Positions 22,580 to 34,190 of a stretch of 64,000 bases of DNA are shown in pieces. The position numbers were made by a program, and so were the translations under genes. This DNA is from Guillardia theta CCMP2712 (taxonomy: Eukaryota > Cryptophyceae > Pyrenomonadales > Geminigeraceae): assembly GCF_000315625.1 (NCBI RefSeq), contig NW_005434673.1:1190799-1254798 (forward strand), written 5' to 3'. The notes under the pieces are model-generated. The model did not search any database. It saw only the letters and a program-made list of their open reading frames with translations, and was not told the origin of the DNA. Within the stretch, counting starts at the first letter, position 1. Each line of letters begins with the position of its first letter.

Positions 22580-25425
22580 TTGGTCTTTGTGCGTCGAATT
22601 GACAACGAGTTTGAAGGCTCTTTAAGGCTCCTGGGTGTTGTACTGTACGCTGTTACTCATTTTTTTTGGAACGGTATTGGTAACTCCAAGTTGACGATCA
22701 TGAGCATGCCAGATCTGCAAGAGGAGTTGAAACGAAGCCATGGTGATGTTCAGGTCGACAAGCTGAAGCATGGGAAGGTTACCTCCAAGGAAAAACTCGA
22801 GGACCTGTTCCTTCCTTTCTCAGGTGCCATGAGTCGTTTTCGTCCGAATCTTGGGGCTTGTTTCTTAAAACTGTTGGACTTGTTTCCGATTGACGAGACT
22901 GGATCGTTTGTTGGAGAATTTCATGAAATGTGGGAGTCGTCTCCAGAAGGTCTAGAAAAATTCTCTTCGCTGGAGTGGAAGATTCAGGTCACGGCGTTGT
23001 TTCTGCATGCTGGGTACATTTGGAAGAATGGGAAGAAATTCAAGGATGCTCTTGAGAAGTTTAAGAAGTTGCGAGGAAAATTCGAGGAGGCAATCGCAGC
23101 CAGCGAGGATGTGATTGATGGTGCTTCAGAGGATGGAGAGATGGGTAATCCACTCGATACATCTGTGGTTTTCTCTCCACACAAGTACCAAATATCACCG
23201 AGGTTGTTCAGATCCTCAGCTGATCGACAGGAGGTGGAAGTCTTATTTGAAGATATTGCTGAGAGTGGCAGATGTCAGGAGGAGGCAACTATCCTTTGGC
23301 ATTCTTCAAAACTTTGGCACTGGTACGCTGGAATGTAAAGCAACGAAGTGGAGCTGAGCTTATCGAGCTTACTGAGGACGAAGGGAGAGATCAGCTCAGA
23401 GCGCTAGCGAAACAGCCACTTGAGTCTGAAGAAGCCTTCTGGAGGAACGTGGACAAAATCAAGCTACTGTTTAAGAATCTCAAGGATAGTATTCAAGGTG
23501 TTGTGGGGGCACACCAAAGGATGGGGCCGTTAGAGATCCAGATCGCTGAACTCTTGCATGCCAGGTGTAAAGAATCGACTTGTGAATCGTTGCAGTCATT
23601 GGCATTGAATAGAGAATTGCGAAATTGGAAGAAGAGTAATATGAGACCAGAAAAGATTTCTCTCGACGAAATATTCCACTGGGGGCGCATCTTAAAAACT
23701 AGAAGCAAGACGACTACGACCGTGACGCCCGCGATGGATGCGAAGGGAGACGTGTCAGTGGTGAATATCACTGTGGCAAGTGAACCGATGGTACCGAATG
23801 AACCGCAGGCTGTCGGAGAAGTTGCAGTGGGCAAGAAGAGATCCTCGGGGTCAGGCGAAAATAGTGGTCAAGCGGATTCGGGAGAGAATTCTCACGTCGA
23901 TCCCAAATGGTATGGTAATTACCCAGTTCGTGGGAGTATACCTCCATCATATCCCCAAGGTATCATGTTTCCCAGCCAAGACCCGTTTTTCAATTTCTAT
24001 GCTCAAGGTCAACCCTCTATGTATCCATTTCCTATCCAAGGTCCGGTCGGGAACGTCCCAACGTTTTACCAGGCTTCTGGTCAAGCTCCTTCAGGACCTG
24101 GTAGGGCGGGACAAGATCAGGCGGCGTTTGACCCTAGCTCATACCGTGGTGGTTTCCCTGGCCGCGGAGGCGAGGGGGACGGCGGACCTAACCATACGGG
24201 TTACCGTGGCAGGGGAAGGCGGAATCAGGATGGGTACCATAATGGAGGGAGAGGAAGTTTCAAAGGAGGCTATGGTAGAGGTCAGGGTGGACAGAAAGGA
24301 CATGGAGGCAAAGGTTGGAAGGGTGGTCGAGGTCATGGAAATTTCAATCACAACCACAACTACAATAACAACAACTACAATCAAAATAATGGCAACTACA
24401 AAAATCAGCGGTTTAACCCTCGAGGGGTTGAAAGTGAACAACCGTCATCTGTCTTGCAGAATTTGTTGTCAGGGGGAGTTGTGGACGCTGAAACCACGCG
24501 CAAGATGGGGGAAGCGTTGATTCAGGCAGCTCAACGCATGGCAGCGAATGCTTCTTCAAGTTCACACAGTCACCAGCAGAAGGCTGACGCAGACGGCCAG
24601 CGGAATGAGTCAGAAAAGAAATCTTCTGTTCCTGCAAATCCATTTGAACGCTCATCGGCCCAGAATGCAACGGAATCTGCATCACAGGCTAATCGAAGGC
24701 AAGGAGCGTGGAAAGCAAATTTCACATTTGGTCTCGACTCCACGTCTACCATCGAGGAATTGCAGGAAATTGCATTGCAGGTAAAGGAGAAAGAAGGAGC
24801 TGGAGGCCATACGTTCTTGCTGGACTCTGGTGCTAATATCTCCATGGTCAAGGAAGAGTCTATGTTGTTTGATGTCCAAGCTGGACCTGAATTTCAGGTG
24901 CTTACCGCTGGAGGTACTGTCGTCTGTGATAAGGTTGGAAAATTACGACTGCAACTGGTTTGTCCAACAACTAACACCTGTCTGGACGAGATTATTGTCA
25001 ACGTTCGCGTATGCCCGCTAGTCCCAATATCGTTGCTTAGCTTGGATGATGTTCTTGGGACTGACTACCACATGTTATCACGGGGCTCCAGGAGTGCCCT
25101 AAAGTCTTACATTTGCTCAGAAGATGGTGCATTGAAAATCGATGTATTCCAACGAGATAGGTTGTACTTTTTGCAGACGGTTCTCATGGGAGATGGGAAG
25201 ATTAGTGTGGCGTGCAACAGTACAACCTCTTGCGCTGGTACGAGCAATGGTGATAATTACAGTGGGGGTCCATCAAGTTTAGTGACTCTCAAGCCAGAGG
25301 AGAACATGTGTGAGCAGTCCCGATTGTCAGCTGCGACAGAATCGGCCATCTGGCACCTTCGGCTCGGACATCTGGAAGCAAAGATTCAAAAATTACTAGC
25401 CGATTCGGTGAAGTATATCACGTGA
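22580..25425 (+). pseudogene. gag and protease region of the retrotransposon, frame-broken
   Basis: Two overlapping frames are needed: 22580-23338 and 23272-25425. The break lies in gag around 23272-23338. The second frame contains a Gly/Arg/Asn/His-rich segment (24121-24441) in place of CCHC zinc knuckles, a protease active site LLDSGANISM (near 24826), and the pre-integrase motif WHLRLGHLEAKIQKLL just before its stop. Retroviral-type aspartic proteases cut the polyprotein; with the break this copy probably makes no full Gag-Pol. Confidence 0.85.
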
Positions 25426-27340
25426 CAGCTCTCGTCCTAAGGTACAGAAGATTGTATCTGACAACGGTTCAGAATTCAGCTCTGTGGAGCTGGAGAGCTT
25501 TTTCGTTGATCATGGGATACGACATGACAAAACTCCAGAGTACTCTCAGGTCTACAATGCGTTCGCTGAACGTGGAATCAGAAGCGTAATGTCCATTCAT
25601 CGGACGTTACTACGTCAGAGCGGGGTACCCCGGAGCAAATGGGAATATTCCGTACAGCAGGCAGTTTTACTGTACAACATTCTGCCTAGTGGACGAAATC
25701 TAGGGTATTCCTCACCATACTTGATATATACAACCGAGCAGTTTGACTATCGCAAGCTCAAGGTTTTTGGGTGCAGCACCTTCTTCAAGAATGAACTACG
25801 CACGTCAAAGGTGGATGATCCAGCAATTCATGGTTTAAATCTGGGAAACGCGTGCGCTTTCTCTGGATATAAGGTGGGGTATTTGGTTTGGGATATCGAG
25901 CATGATAGAATCGTCCATACGAATAATCTTACGTTTGACGAGCTGTATTTTCCATTACGTTGCCGACGTTTTCAGGCATCTAATGTGGAGGATGAATTGT
26001 TGAAGGAACTAGTACCTTGTGCACCAGTGGCATCTGACGACGACGAAGACTCCTCGGAAAATGCGAGTGAAACAGAATTGCAAATTCCTGAGGAAGTTGC
26101 AACGTCTGGCAGGAAGCGACACTGTCAGAGAGGCTCTGGTCCTGACGCAAGTGAAGTTTCCGCGAGCAAGCGCCTCCAATTGGAATTTCCACCTTCCTCG
26201 GTCCAAGGCCTGACATCTGGAGATCAACGGGAGGATACAGGAGAGCTTCGGTTGAGGGATGATACCGAATATGTGCCTGACGGTGCAATGTCTCCAGTTC
26301 CTCCAGCAGGCAGAAGAACACGGAGGGATTTCAAGGCGGAGCGAGGGGTCTTGGAAAGCAAATATGTCAATCGAGATGTCGAAGTTCTTGTAAATGGTCA
26401 AGTAGAGCAAGGCAAAATTTTGCAGATGGTTTTCAAGGAGGGAAAGTTTCTCGCGCGGATTGTTTTCCCAACTCTCGACAATTACTGGGTGTTACGGTCT
26501 GTCACTGATCCTGACATCAAGTTTTTGGAACAAACCGAACAGAAGGCAATGGTGGTGCTTACAAGTGGGGAGACAATATCAGAGGTCTGCATGTTAGCAG
26601 ATTATTACTCGTGCAGCTTTCCACCGAACGTCTTTGGTGATATGACCGACCATACCAAGGTTTTTAAACCCTGTCTTGATCGTGCAGCGGATGAGATCAA
26701 GGATGTTGTCGAAGCTACAGTTGGGGGTTCGCCTGAAGTGGTTGTACTTTCCCAGCACAAGAAATTTCCACAGTATCTGCAAGTTACACATATTGTGCAG
26801 GGGTCGACTGAATCTGAAGAGATCTTGTATGTTTGGGACAGGGGGGAAGACAGGACAAGCCTTCAGCCAGCATCCCAGCGTTTTGTTCCAGTATGGAGGG
26901 ATGAGATGTACAAAACTCGTTTACAGCATGTCGATCCTGTGTCATCTGCCCCACAGGTCAGTGCTAATGTGGACCCTACTTTCAGGGATACGCGTCTTCT
27001 TGTGGCGAATCTAGCGTTGGTCTCTCCCGTATGGGACGCGGTGGAGCTGGCGTCTGACCTGTTATCTCTGATGTCTTCCGACCGTGACAATCCAACTGCA
27101 ATGCCTGAGAATCAGGCAGATTACGCGATGACAGCGGCTTGCGATGCAGGAGATGTGGAGAACGAAAGTAGTTTTGACAAGTTACCAGATCCCAAGACAA
27201 GGTCAGAGATGTTACGTCGTCCGGATCGGCATCTTTGGGAGCAGGCTGAAAAGGAGGAAATTGCGAAGATCGAAAGTCGTGGGGTCTGGGAAGTTGTTAC
27301 GCGTGATCAGAAAAAACAGGGAGTCAAATCATTCTGTAAT
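25426..27340 (+). pseudogene. integrase region, internally deleted
   Basis: The frame resumes with SDNGSEF (second catalytic Asp) and reaches the catalytic Glu in FAERG with exactly 35 residues between them, the DD35E spacing. The zinc-binding HHCC region and the first catalytic Asp are missing between the pre-integrase motif (about 25400) and 25430, and the frame changes there, so a deletion is likely. The copia-type integrase C-terminus, a variable acidic linker and the start of the reverse transcriptase follow until the next frame break near 27300-27345. Confidence 0.85.
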
Positions 27341-28784
27341 TGCTCGCGCCTTGTGGGTGTATGCTTCAAAACGAGACGTGAAGGGCAAGATCTTGAAACG
27401 AAAGGGGCGGCTAGTTATCATGGGCAACTTACTTCCTTCATCTGAAGAATTGTTTGCACCGACTACATCGTTGGACAATATCCGGCTCTTGCTGAGCATC
27501 GCGGCAGGCAACCGTTGGAGAATCACATTCAGGGATATCTCTGCTGCTTTCTTGTATGGTGACTTGGAGGTTCCTGTGTATTTGATTCCTCCAGATATCA
27601 TGAGTCTTCCTCCTGAGTGCCTCCTCAAAGTCTTGAAGTCGCTCTATGGACTTCGCATTGCACCAAGGAGATGGTATCTTAAGTTCACGCAGGTGTTGAA
27701 GACGGTGGGAGCAAGTGGGATAGGACATGATGAGATCATCTACCGATACTCCAACTGTGCGGGGGACGTCTTGCTTCTGACTGTCTTCGTGGATGACTTA
27801 CTCATTGTCTCTCAAACTGAAGCAATTAAGATTGAGTTTCTTGAGAAGCTCAACACAGTATTCGACTTTTCGGGGAGTGAGGCAACAGGTACCTTCTTGG
27901 GCATTAAAATAGAACAGAATGACGATCAGGGTCGGATAACTTTGTCACAACAGCATTTCATTGAAAAGATTGTTGAACGCTTTGAAATCGTTGCCAGAGG
28001 TGTCAAAACGGTATTACCTGGTCACTATCTCAAGACTTATCACTTGGAGGGTAAGTTGTTGAACAAGAAGGAAGTCCGCACTTATCAGAGTCTTCTGGGG
28101 TCCATTCTCTACGTGGCAAATTGTACGAGGGTTGATATCGCATTCGCGACGAGCGTCCTTAGTCGCTTTGCTCGGGCTCCTAGGCAGTGCGATATGGATG
28201 CCTTAATTCATCTTCTACAGTACCTTTACACTACTCGGGAGGTTCAGATCGTATACCATTGTCACGGAGTATCTTACCACCAGGAGTGTTTTGTCAATGA
28301 GATGATTGCATTCAGTGATGCTGGTTGGGGTACCGAGATTATTACGAGACGGAGTCAAAGCGGATATGGAATCGTTCTGAATGGTGGGGTAGTCGTCTTC
28401 GGTTCAAAAATGCAGAAGGTTGTTGCCCTGAGTTCTTCAGAAGCTGAAATTTATGCTGCCACCACATGCGCGAAACTAGTCAAGCTTTATAGAAATCTCT
28501 TGGGTCAGATGGGATTTACGCAGACTCGTCCTACTCTCTTGCTAATCGACAATGAACCATGTCTGAGGCTTTTGTGGGACAAGCGAAGTTATAGTCGACT
28601 CAAACACATTGATATTCGAACGAAGTATGCTGTTGATTTGGTAGAAAAGGACGAGCTCTATCCAGAAAAGATTCATACTTCTTATCAGCCTGGTGATTTG
28701 CTGACGAAAGTTCTGCCTTTGAATCGGTGGAGGCTCCTTGGTGAATTTCTCTTCGGAGACCCCTTACCGGATATGCTGCTCTGA
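27341..28784 (+). pseudogene. reverse transcriptase and RNase H region
   Basis: Open from about 27345 to TGA 28782-28784 in a frame different from the integrase frame. Copia reverse-transcriptase motifs are present: FRDISAAFLYGDL, LKSLYGLRIAPRRWY and the catalytic FVDDLLIVS (xxDD). RNase H follows with FSDAGWG, SSSEAEIYA and IDNEPC, and the family ending HIDIRTKYAVDLV. Motifs are intact, yet the domain is cut off from the upstream polyprotein by the frame break. Confidence 0.92.
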
Positions 28785-29984
28785 GGATGCTCGCCTGTCA
28801 TGCTCTCTGCGCTTCATGCTCTCTGCGCTTCTGTCAGGGTCAGTGCTACTCTGTTCCCATGCCGTCAGTCGCCAAAGTTGTATGCCCCGTGTGTGATTGA
28901 CGGTGATCCGAGTTCCAGTCTCCGACAAGGAGATTCAACCGATCCTGCTGCGGTGGCTTCCAGGCTTTATCTTCCGTCTTCTATCCGATTCAGGGAGGGT
29001 GTCTCGGGTGATGTCACCGAGGAGACTCTCATGGAGAACGTGAAGGAATCGGATGAATCGGAAGGAGGATAAAGACAGACACGTCTTCCTCAAGCCTGTG
29101 GCTAGCTGCAACCAAGACATCTGTTCTAGGTTAGTATCTTAGAAACTCGCTCATCCTGATCTATGGAACCCATGACGGTAGTGAACGATGAAATTGAATG
29201 GCCAAAATGAAAATTGAGAAAGAAATGACGGATGAGTCGAGATCGATAAGTCATGTGGTTGAAATGAAAGCGCTGACGTCAAAAATGATTGTGCCTTGGC
29301 AAAACAATGATCCCCGGGGTAGATAGGATAGAAAGGGCCCATAGATTAGAAACGAGAAAATTGTGTTCAAAACAATCAGAGATCAATCAATGCATTGCAA
29401 GAATTCTGAACCTGATCTCTGGAGCTTGATTGGAATTCTAAATTCTTGGCATCATCAATGGGTGGAGATGTCTTCATTGCTCAATGCGCAAGCTTCAGAG
29501 AGGTCACACGATGACCAATCTCATCATGAGGATCAGGTTGAAGAGGAGGAGGAGCTGTCTGACTTGAAAGATGCAGATGTGTTCAGGACTTAGTCTTGAA
29601 CTGACACTGCAGGCAGCTGGGAAGAGTTTATGATGGAAGGTGAGGAGGAGCGCAGGTGTCACAGGAGGAGAAACGCAAGTGCACCAGGGTGCACACTTGA
29701 AGCGAAGGAGGAGCGCAGGAGGCATGCAAGATGGGGGATGAGCCTGTGCAGAACGGTTGATGGAGTGGTAGCAGCAAGATGACCTTGGAGAGGAGAGCAG
29801 CATGGAAGTCAGCTTGGGAAAGATGTTGATGGTCAGGTGATGGGAGCAGCTGACAACGCTGCAAGAAGCTAGAGCGAGCGTTGGAAAGGAGGACATCGCA
29901 GGGGACAGCTGCTTAGCTGTCAAGCAGATGATTTTGACAAGCTGAGAAGGTTGCAGCCTTCTGACTTGCTTCCCAAAGGGAGGG
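28785..29984 (+). other. retrotransposon 3' non-coding region
   Basis: 1.2 kb between the RNase H stop and the 3' LTR without recognisable coding. It ends in the purine-rich tract AAAGGGAGGG at about 29974-29984, the expected plus-strand primer. Confidence 0.7.
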
Positions 29985-30475
29985 TGTAAGAACTCAGGTT
30001 CTGACAAACCTCTCAGAAGTTCTTTCAGACGTGATAAGTTCAAGGGATGCGTCTAATCAGGTTGTGAACCAAGTGAAGCCTGCAGGTCCAAGCTAGTGGG
30101 CTGGAGCTTAGTCTGTGACTTAGAAGATCCGGTTGGTTGGAGCCTGGGGAAGCTGAGGCGGCGCCGGAGGAATCAAGAGGCGCCGGCTGTCGAAGAGGCA
30201 GCACTCGTACAGTGGTGGAAGTAAGGCGGTGGTGTGTGAAGGGAAGCTGTTTGGTTGGTCTTGCTGCTACGAGTGTTGGGAATAAAGTGCTGGGGATTGT
30301 TGGGAAGTTGATCTGAGTTATCTGAGGTGTTTGGTTGGCTGTGAAAGTCATTGGTGTCTTCGTGCGCACATCATCTGTGAGTCTTGGTCTTTGGACTTAT
30401 CAGTCAGCTGTTGAGCTGTTCTACTAGTCATTCATCTGTGCACAGACTCTAGGAGTCAGGAATTGATTCCAATAC
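29985..30475 (+). repeat. 3' LTR (491 bp)
   Basis: Matches 21999-22489 with three differences seen by eye, about 0.6%, pointing to recent insertion. Confidence 0.95.
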
Positions 30476-30915
30476 CGCCGCCAGGCCGGCGGCCGGGCCC
30501 CGGGCGCCGCACCGCCGTCCGACCGTCCGACCGTCACTGTCACCGGCTCACCGGGTGACCGGCGGCCAAGTCACAGTGAAGCCAGTTCGGACCCGACTGA
30601 TCCCGGCTGTCGACTTGTAGTAACTTGGCTAAGCCCCGCCACTGTGACACGGTACGGTCCGAGGCTGAGCCTAGCCTCGGTGATCGCCGGGATCGGACTG
30701 ACTTATCTTACTAGGCCATACTCACTGACCGGCCATCGCGCCCGCCGGGGCGGCCCGCGGCGGGCCGGCCGGGCCCAGCCTGCCAGGCACTGTCAGGCGG
30801 CACGGTTCAACGGCGCCGCGGTTGAGAGTTACCCCGGCGGCGTCGGAGACGGTCCGATCGGAGCCAGCCTGCCCGGCGGGCTCAGCCCGGCGGCCCGACT
30901 TCAATCCCTTTACTG
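30476..30915. repeat. GC-rich patch 4, right half
   Basis: Continues the GC-rich style broken off at 21998 (CGCCGCC at both junctions; GACCGTCACTG, GTACGGTCCG, CGGCCATCGC). Without the retrotransposon the two halves form one patch of about 850 bp. Confidence 0.55.
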
Positions 30916-31122
30916 ACTTCAATGGTTTCACAGTTTAGTTAAAAATCAGGGTTTTCTTCAATAGCGGGAGGAGGAAGGTAGGATCAACATCTGGTGGTTT
31001 CGGCATCCAAGAAGAGGATCCTTGACGATCCGATCGCACCTGCACAGGCCTACTGGTTCTAGCTCTGAAATCTGCCTAGGATACCTCGTCCCGACTCTAT
31101 ACTCGCCCCTGCTCCCCCTTCA

Positions 31123-32380
31123 ATGTCTGCTGACCTGCGAAACCTTCACTGGCTCACCTCAATGAGCAAAATCTTCCTTCTCCTCCACCTCCTCCTTCTC
31201 TTCTCCTTCTTCTCTCCTTCAGATGCAAGTAGGAATCATCTGCCCGTTCTCCGCCTACCGTCCCTGCGCCTCCGAGGAGGTTACCAGCGAATCGAGCCAC
31301 AAGTGAACGCAACGTGGGATGCCCGGTCACTCAAGATGGAAATAAAGGAAAAGGGCTGGGGGGCTTGCTATTGGAAGACGAATGGAACTGAAGATTACTT
31401 GGTTTGTGCGATCTTGGATAGCAAATTGTTTGATTAAAAGCTCATGCAGGGCATTGCAGGGAGAATCTTCGCGTTCGAACCTTCAAAGTGAGTAACTCAT
31501 GCGAATGTTCCCGACGAGAGGCTGATAGACCTGCATCAGGACGTGTATCTTGCCGTTATGGAATGCCGAGATCGAAGACTTGAGTTTCCCGCGTTGGCAG
31601 GACGGCAAGGAGGTTGATTTCGAAGAGATGAAACGGGTGAATCAAGCTGGTTACCCTTTCAGATTCTGGCTTTCAAAGCTTCTCAACACCAAAGAGGAAG
31701 GCGAGAATAAGCTGAAAATTGGTGGACTGTCCTCCTTGGCCTCGCCTTTCCAACTTATTGCGTTGACAAATTCCATTCAGAGCAACTTCATGGCCCCTTA
31801 TGACTTCATCATCGCAGACCGGAAGGTAATCCGGCAGAAGTACGCGGTGAAGGAGCGTCCATTCGGCAGCAAAGACAACTGCTGGGTGTTCCAGATGCAA
31901 GGGGAGGGAGAGCCCAGGATTGTGAATATCAAGCTGGGGGAGGACGATCGTATGTTGTCGCAGAGAGAACCGATGCACGTCTTCCAGCTAGAGACCTTCA
32001 ATGCTTCCTTAGATCGCCCGGTCGACGTCACCCACGGCGTCTCAGGACTTCCTCTCTTGCTAAATGGTGAAAGAGTCTCCACGTATATCCGGTGGAAGTC
32101 AAACTTGAGGCCGATGCGCCCCAATGAAGTCACGTGGAACCCTGAGACAACAAGAGCTGCCTTCACTGCAATCTGCACGCTAGGAGAGCATGTTTGCCTC
32201 GCCACCATCTTCAAAGAGCTCACTGTGCACGAATTTGCCGTGTGCTTGCAGGTATCAAGGACGGGGAGGCGAACGTATGCGTTGATCTACATTTGGCAGG
32301 ATTTCGGAATGAGAGACGCGCTGTTGCTGGGAGGGAGTGGGGACGTTTGCAGCTGGGTTCGACAAGGTCAATCGCCGTGA
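31123..32380 (+). CDS. secreted-type phosphodiester-glycosidase-like protein
   Basis: Four exons (31123-31401, 31450-31487, 31540-32251, 32300-32380) give 369 residues. A signal peptide ends about SPSDA (residue 35), then LPVLRLPS and LRLRGG at residues 48-53. The body has the order of the NAGPA/phosphodiester-glycosidase family: a buried hydrophobic strand with VIADRKVI-like turn, GVSGLPLLLNGE, TRAAFTAI, then LTVHEFAVCL and MRDALLLGGSGD, where the family usually has the pattern (V/L)(D/N)A(L/I)NLDGGGSS. The match is by remembered consensus, and the altered LGGSGD makes activity uncertain. Enzymes of the family remove sugar-phosphate caps or cleave glycosidic phosphodiesters. The last intron (48 bp) is in frame and stop-free. 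Confidence 0.6.
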
Positions 32381-33376
32381 ATGTAAATCTTGCTGCTGAC
32401 TCTATGTGAAGAAAACACTCAAGGTGACCTTGACACAAGTTTCTTGGCCGCCAAGCCTAGATCAGGTTGTGATCGTCAGGTTTAATGGAATTCTTTCGCG
32501 ATTGAACTTGGCGCTCTCAGGTAGTACGAGATCTTTCATTCGACGAGGCATAAGGCCGCTCAATGCAGTGATAGCGGCTTATTCTAAATCATGATCTTCT
32601 ACCTCTTCTTGTAAATTCACTTCCGTGTGGACACTTGTTTGCTCGACCTTCTCGGCTTGTTTTCAGGGCTGACAATCCATAACACCCATCACATCTAATG
32701 CATCCTTGAACTTGGATTGACGACTTTGAGGCTATAGCATAGACATTCACGTCTTTGATAATTTCACTGTCTCTTTTCATTCTCACCCTAGGGGATCCTT
32801 CTCTAAAACCCCTTGTTTGATCGAGCACCTTCGACTTATCAATGATTGCGATGAGTCTTCAAGAAAGTTCGTATGGATAACATTAGCAGGATGAATCAAA
32901 CCAAGAAAGTTCGGGCTGAAACTTTTAGCATGGTTTCAGTCAAACTTCAACAATCCCTCACGCTCAATGTTTCGGTGGATCCACCAGCCCGATGCAGCTC
33001 CAACTTAATTCTGCTCGTTAATCCACCCTTCAATATAGGTTGCCCGACGCGACACTTTTTGGGAGGACCTACCCGCCTGCCCCGGGGCGCCATGGAGGAG
33101 CACGGGAGCATGCGAGACGTGAAGGGACAAGGGCTCTGCCGGGTCTGATCGAGCAAGCTCAGGCTGCCCTCCCCGAGTCCATCTTTGACTCCATCGACTG
33201 GTTTCAGACCAGAAGCGCTGGGCCCTAGCAGACCAACAGCTGGTTGGGCCGCATCGTTGTAGGGAATAAGTTGGAGCATGTCGAGCTCGATGTTCAGGTA
33301 TGCTGTCATGCTTGTGGCTTGCTAGCACAATGAGCATTCTTCAGTCGCAGAAGACCAAAGTGGAAGATGCGAGAGG
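32381..33376. other. intergenic with unresolved exon-like pieces
   Basis: Mostly no coding. 33038-33230 has a good-looking frame (LPGLIEQAQAALPESIFDSIDWF) after a possible acceptor at 33036, and 33236-33298 another open piece ending at a GT donor, but a stop separates them. They may be remains of, or upstream exons for, the acidic gene that follows. Confidence 0.3.
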
Positions 33377-34190
33377 ATGAGCATTCTTCTTCGGAAGACG
33401 AGATGTTAGTAAGAGAAAAGCTCATGTGCAAGTCTCCGTATTGATGTTCAGCGCAAAGGAACTCTCAACGACCAAGACGGCTTCATCAAGAAAGCTTGCC
33501 GAGACTCTTTCTCGTGCTGGTCTGCTACAAACTCCTTGCGCTGTACGCAATCCCGACTACCTCGGGAAAAGAAACATGCCAGACGTCGAGGAAGACAAGT
33601 CGGCGGTTTGTGTCTCGAATACCAGGGCAGAGTTCGCAACGTAAGAACACTTAACTTGCATGATGGGTGTGCTTTTGACCTTTCACAGAGATGCGTCGGA
33701 GCAGCAGGCTGGCTGCGATCAAGCTGAGAGCATCCAGGGCGGAAGAGCTAACCTGAGACCACACGCCATGTCCGAGGGCTGGATCAACGAAGATGAAGAT
33801 CCAGCAAGCTTCTCATTCCAGAACAACGAGGACACAGCGAGTGATGCAGATTATCAACCTCAGATACGTTCCTCCTCAGCTCTTGTTGCACGCCGAATCG
33901 AAAAGTCTCTCAAGAAGGACAACTCAGGATCCGATTCGAGCGAAGAGGAGGAAGATAAGGATGAAGATGTCGCATTTCTTTCAGTCATCTCCAAACTCAA
34001 TGAAATTTCGCCGACAAGTTTTAATGTCAAACTGTACAGGAAGAAGAAGTCTGTTCTAAGAATATTCCAAAAGGGATCTGATGACAGTGAGGATGAAACA
34101 AAAGACATGAAACAATTGTCCAACAGTGTAGTGCAAGTTGCATACCAAAGTAGACTAAACAAAATACACGGAGCACAAGATAATAGGTAA
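33377..34190 (+). CDS. acidic Ser/Lys-rich protein, function unknown
   Basis: Three exons (33377-33408, 33452-33640, 33689-34190) with 43- and 48-bp introns give 240 residues in consistent phase. The C-terminal two thirds are acidic and Ser-rich (SGSDSSEEEEDKDEDV near the middle, SDDSEDETKD later) with basic stretches (RKKKSV) between, as in many nuclear or RNP-associated proteins. No domain is recognised. The start is the first ATG in phase; upstream exons cannot be excluded because coding-like pieces precede it. Confidence 0.5.

Larger units (their letters stand above)
21999..30475 (+). mobile_element. Ty1/copia-type LTR retrotransposon, defective
   Basis: 8,477 bp bounded by two 491-bp direct LTRs that differ at three sites by eye. 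Gene order gag - protease - integrase - reverse transcriptase - RNase H is that of Ty1/copia. The flanks share CGCCGCC on both sides, consistent with a target-site duplication, though the flank is itself CG-repetitive. A purine-rich tract (AAAGGGAGGG) precedes the 3' LTR. The coding region has two reading-frame breaks and an integrase deletion. The element splits a GC-rich patch. Confidence 0.93.
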
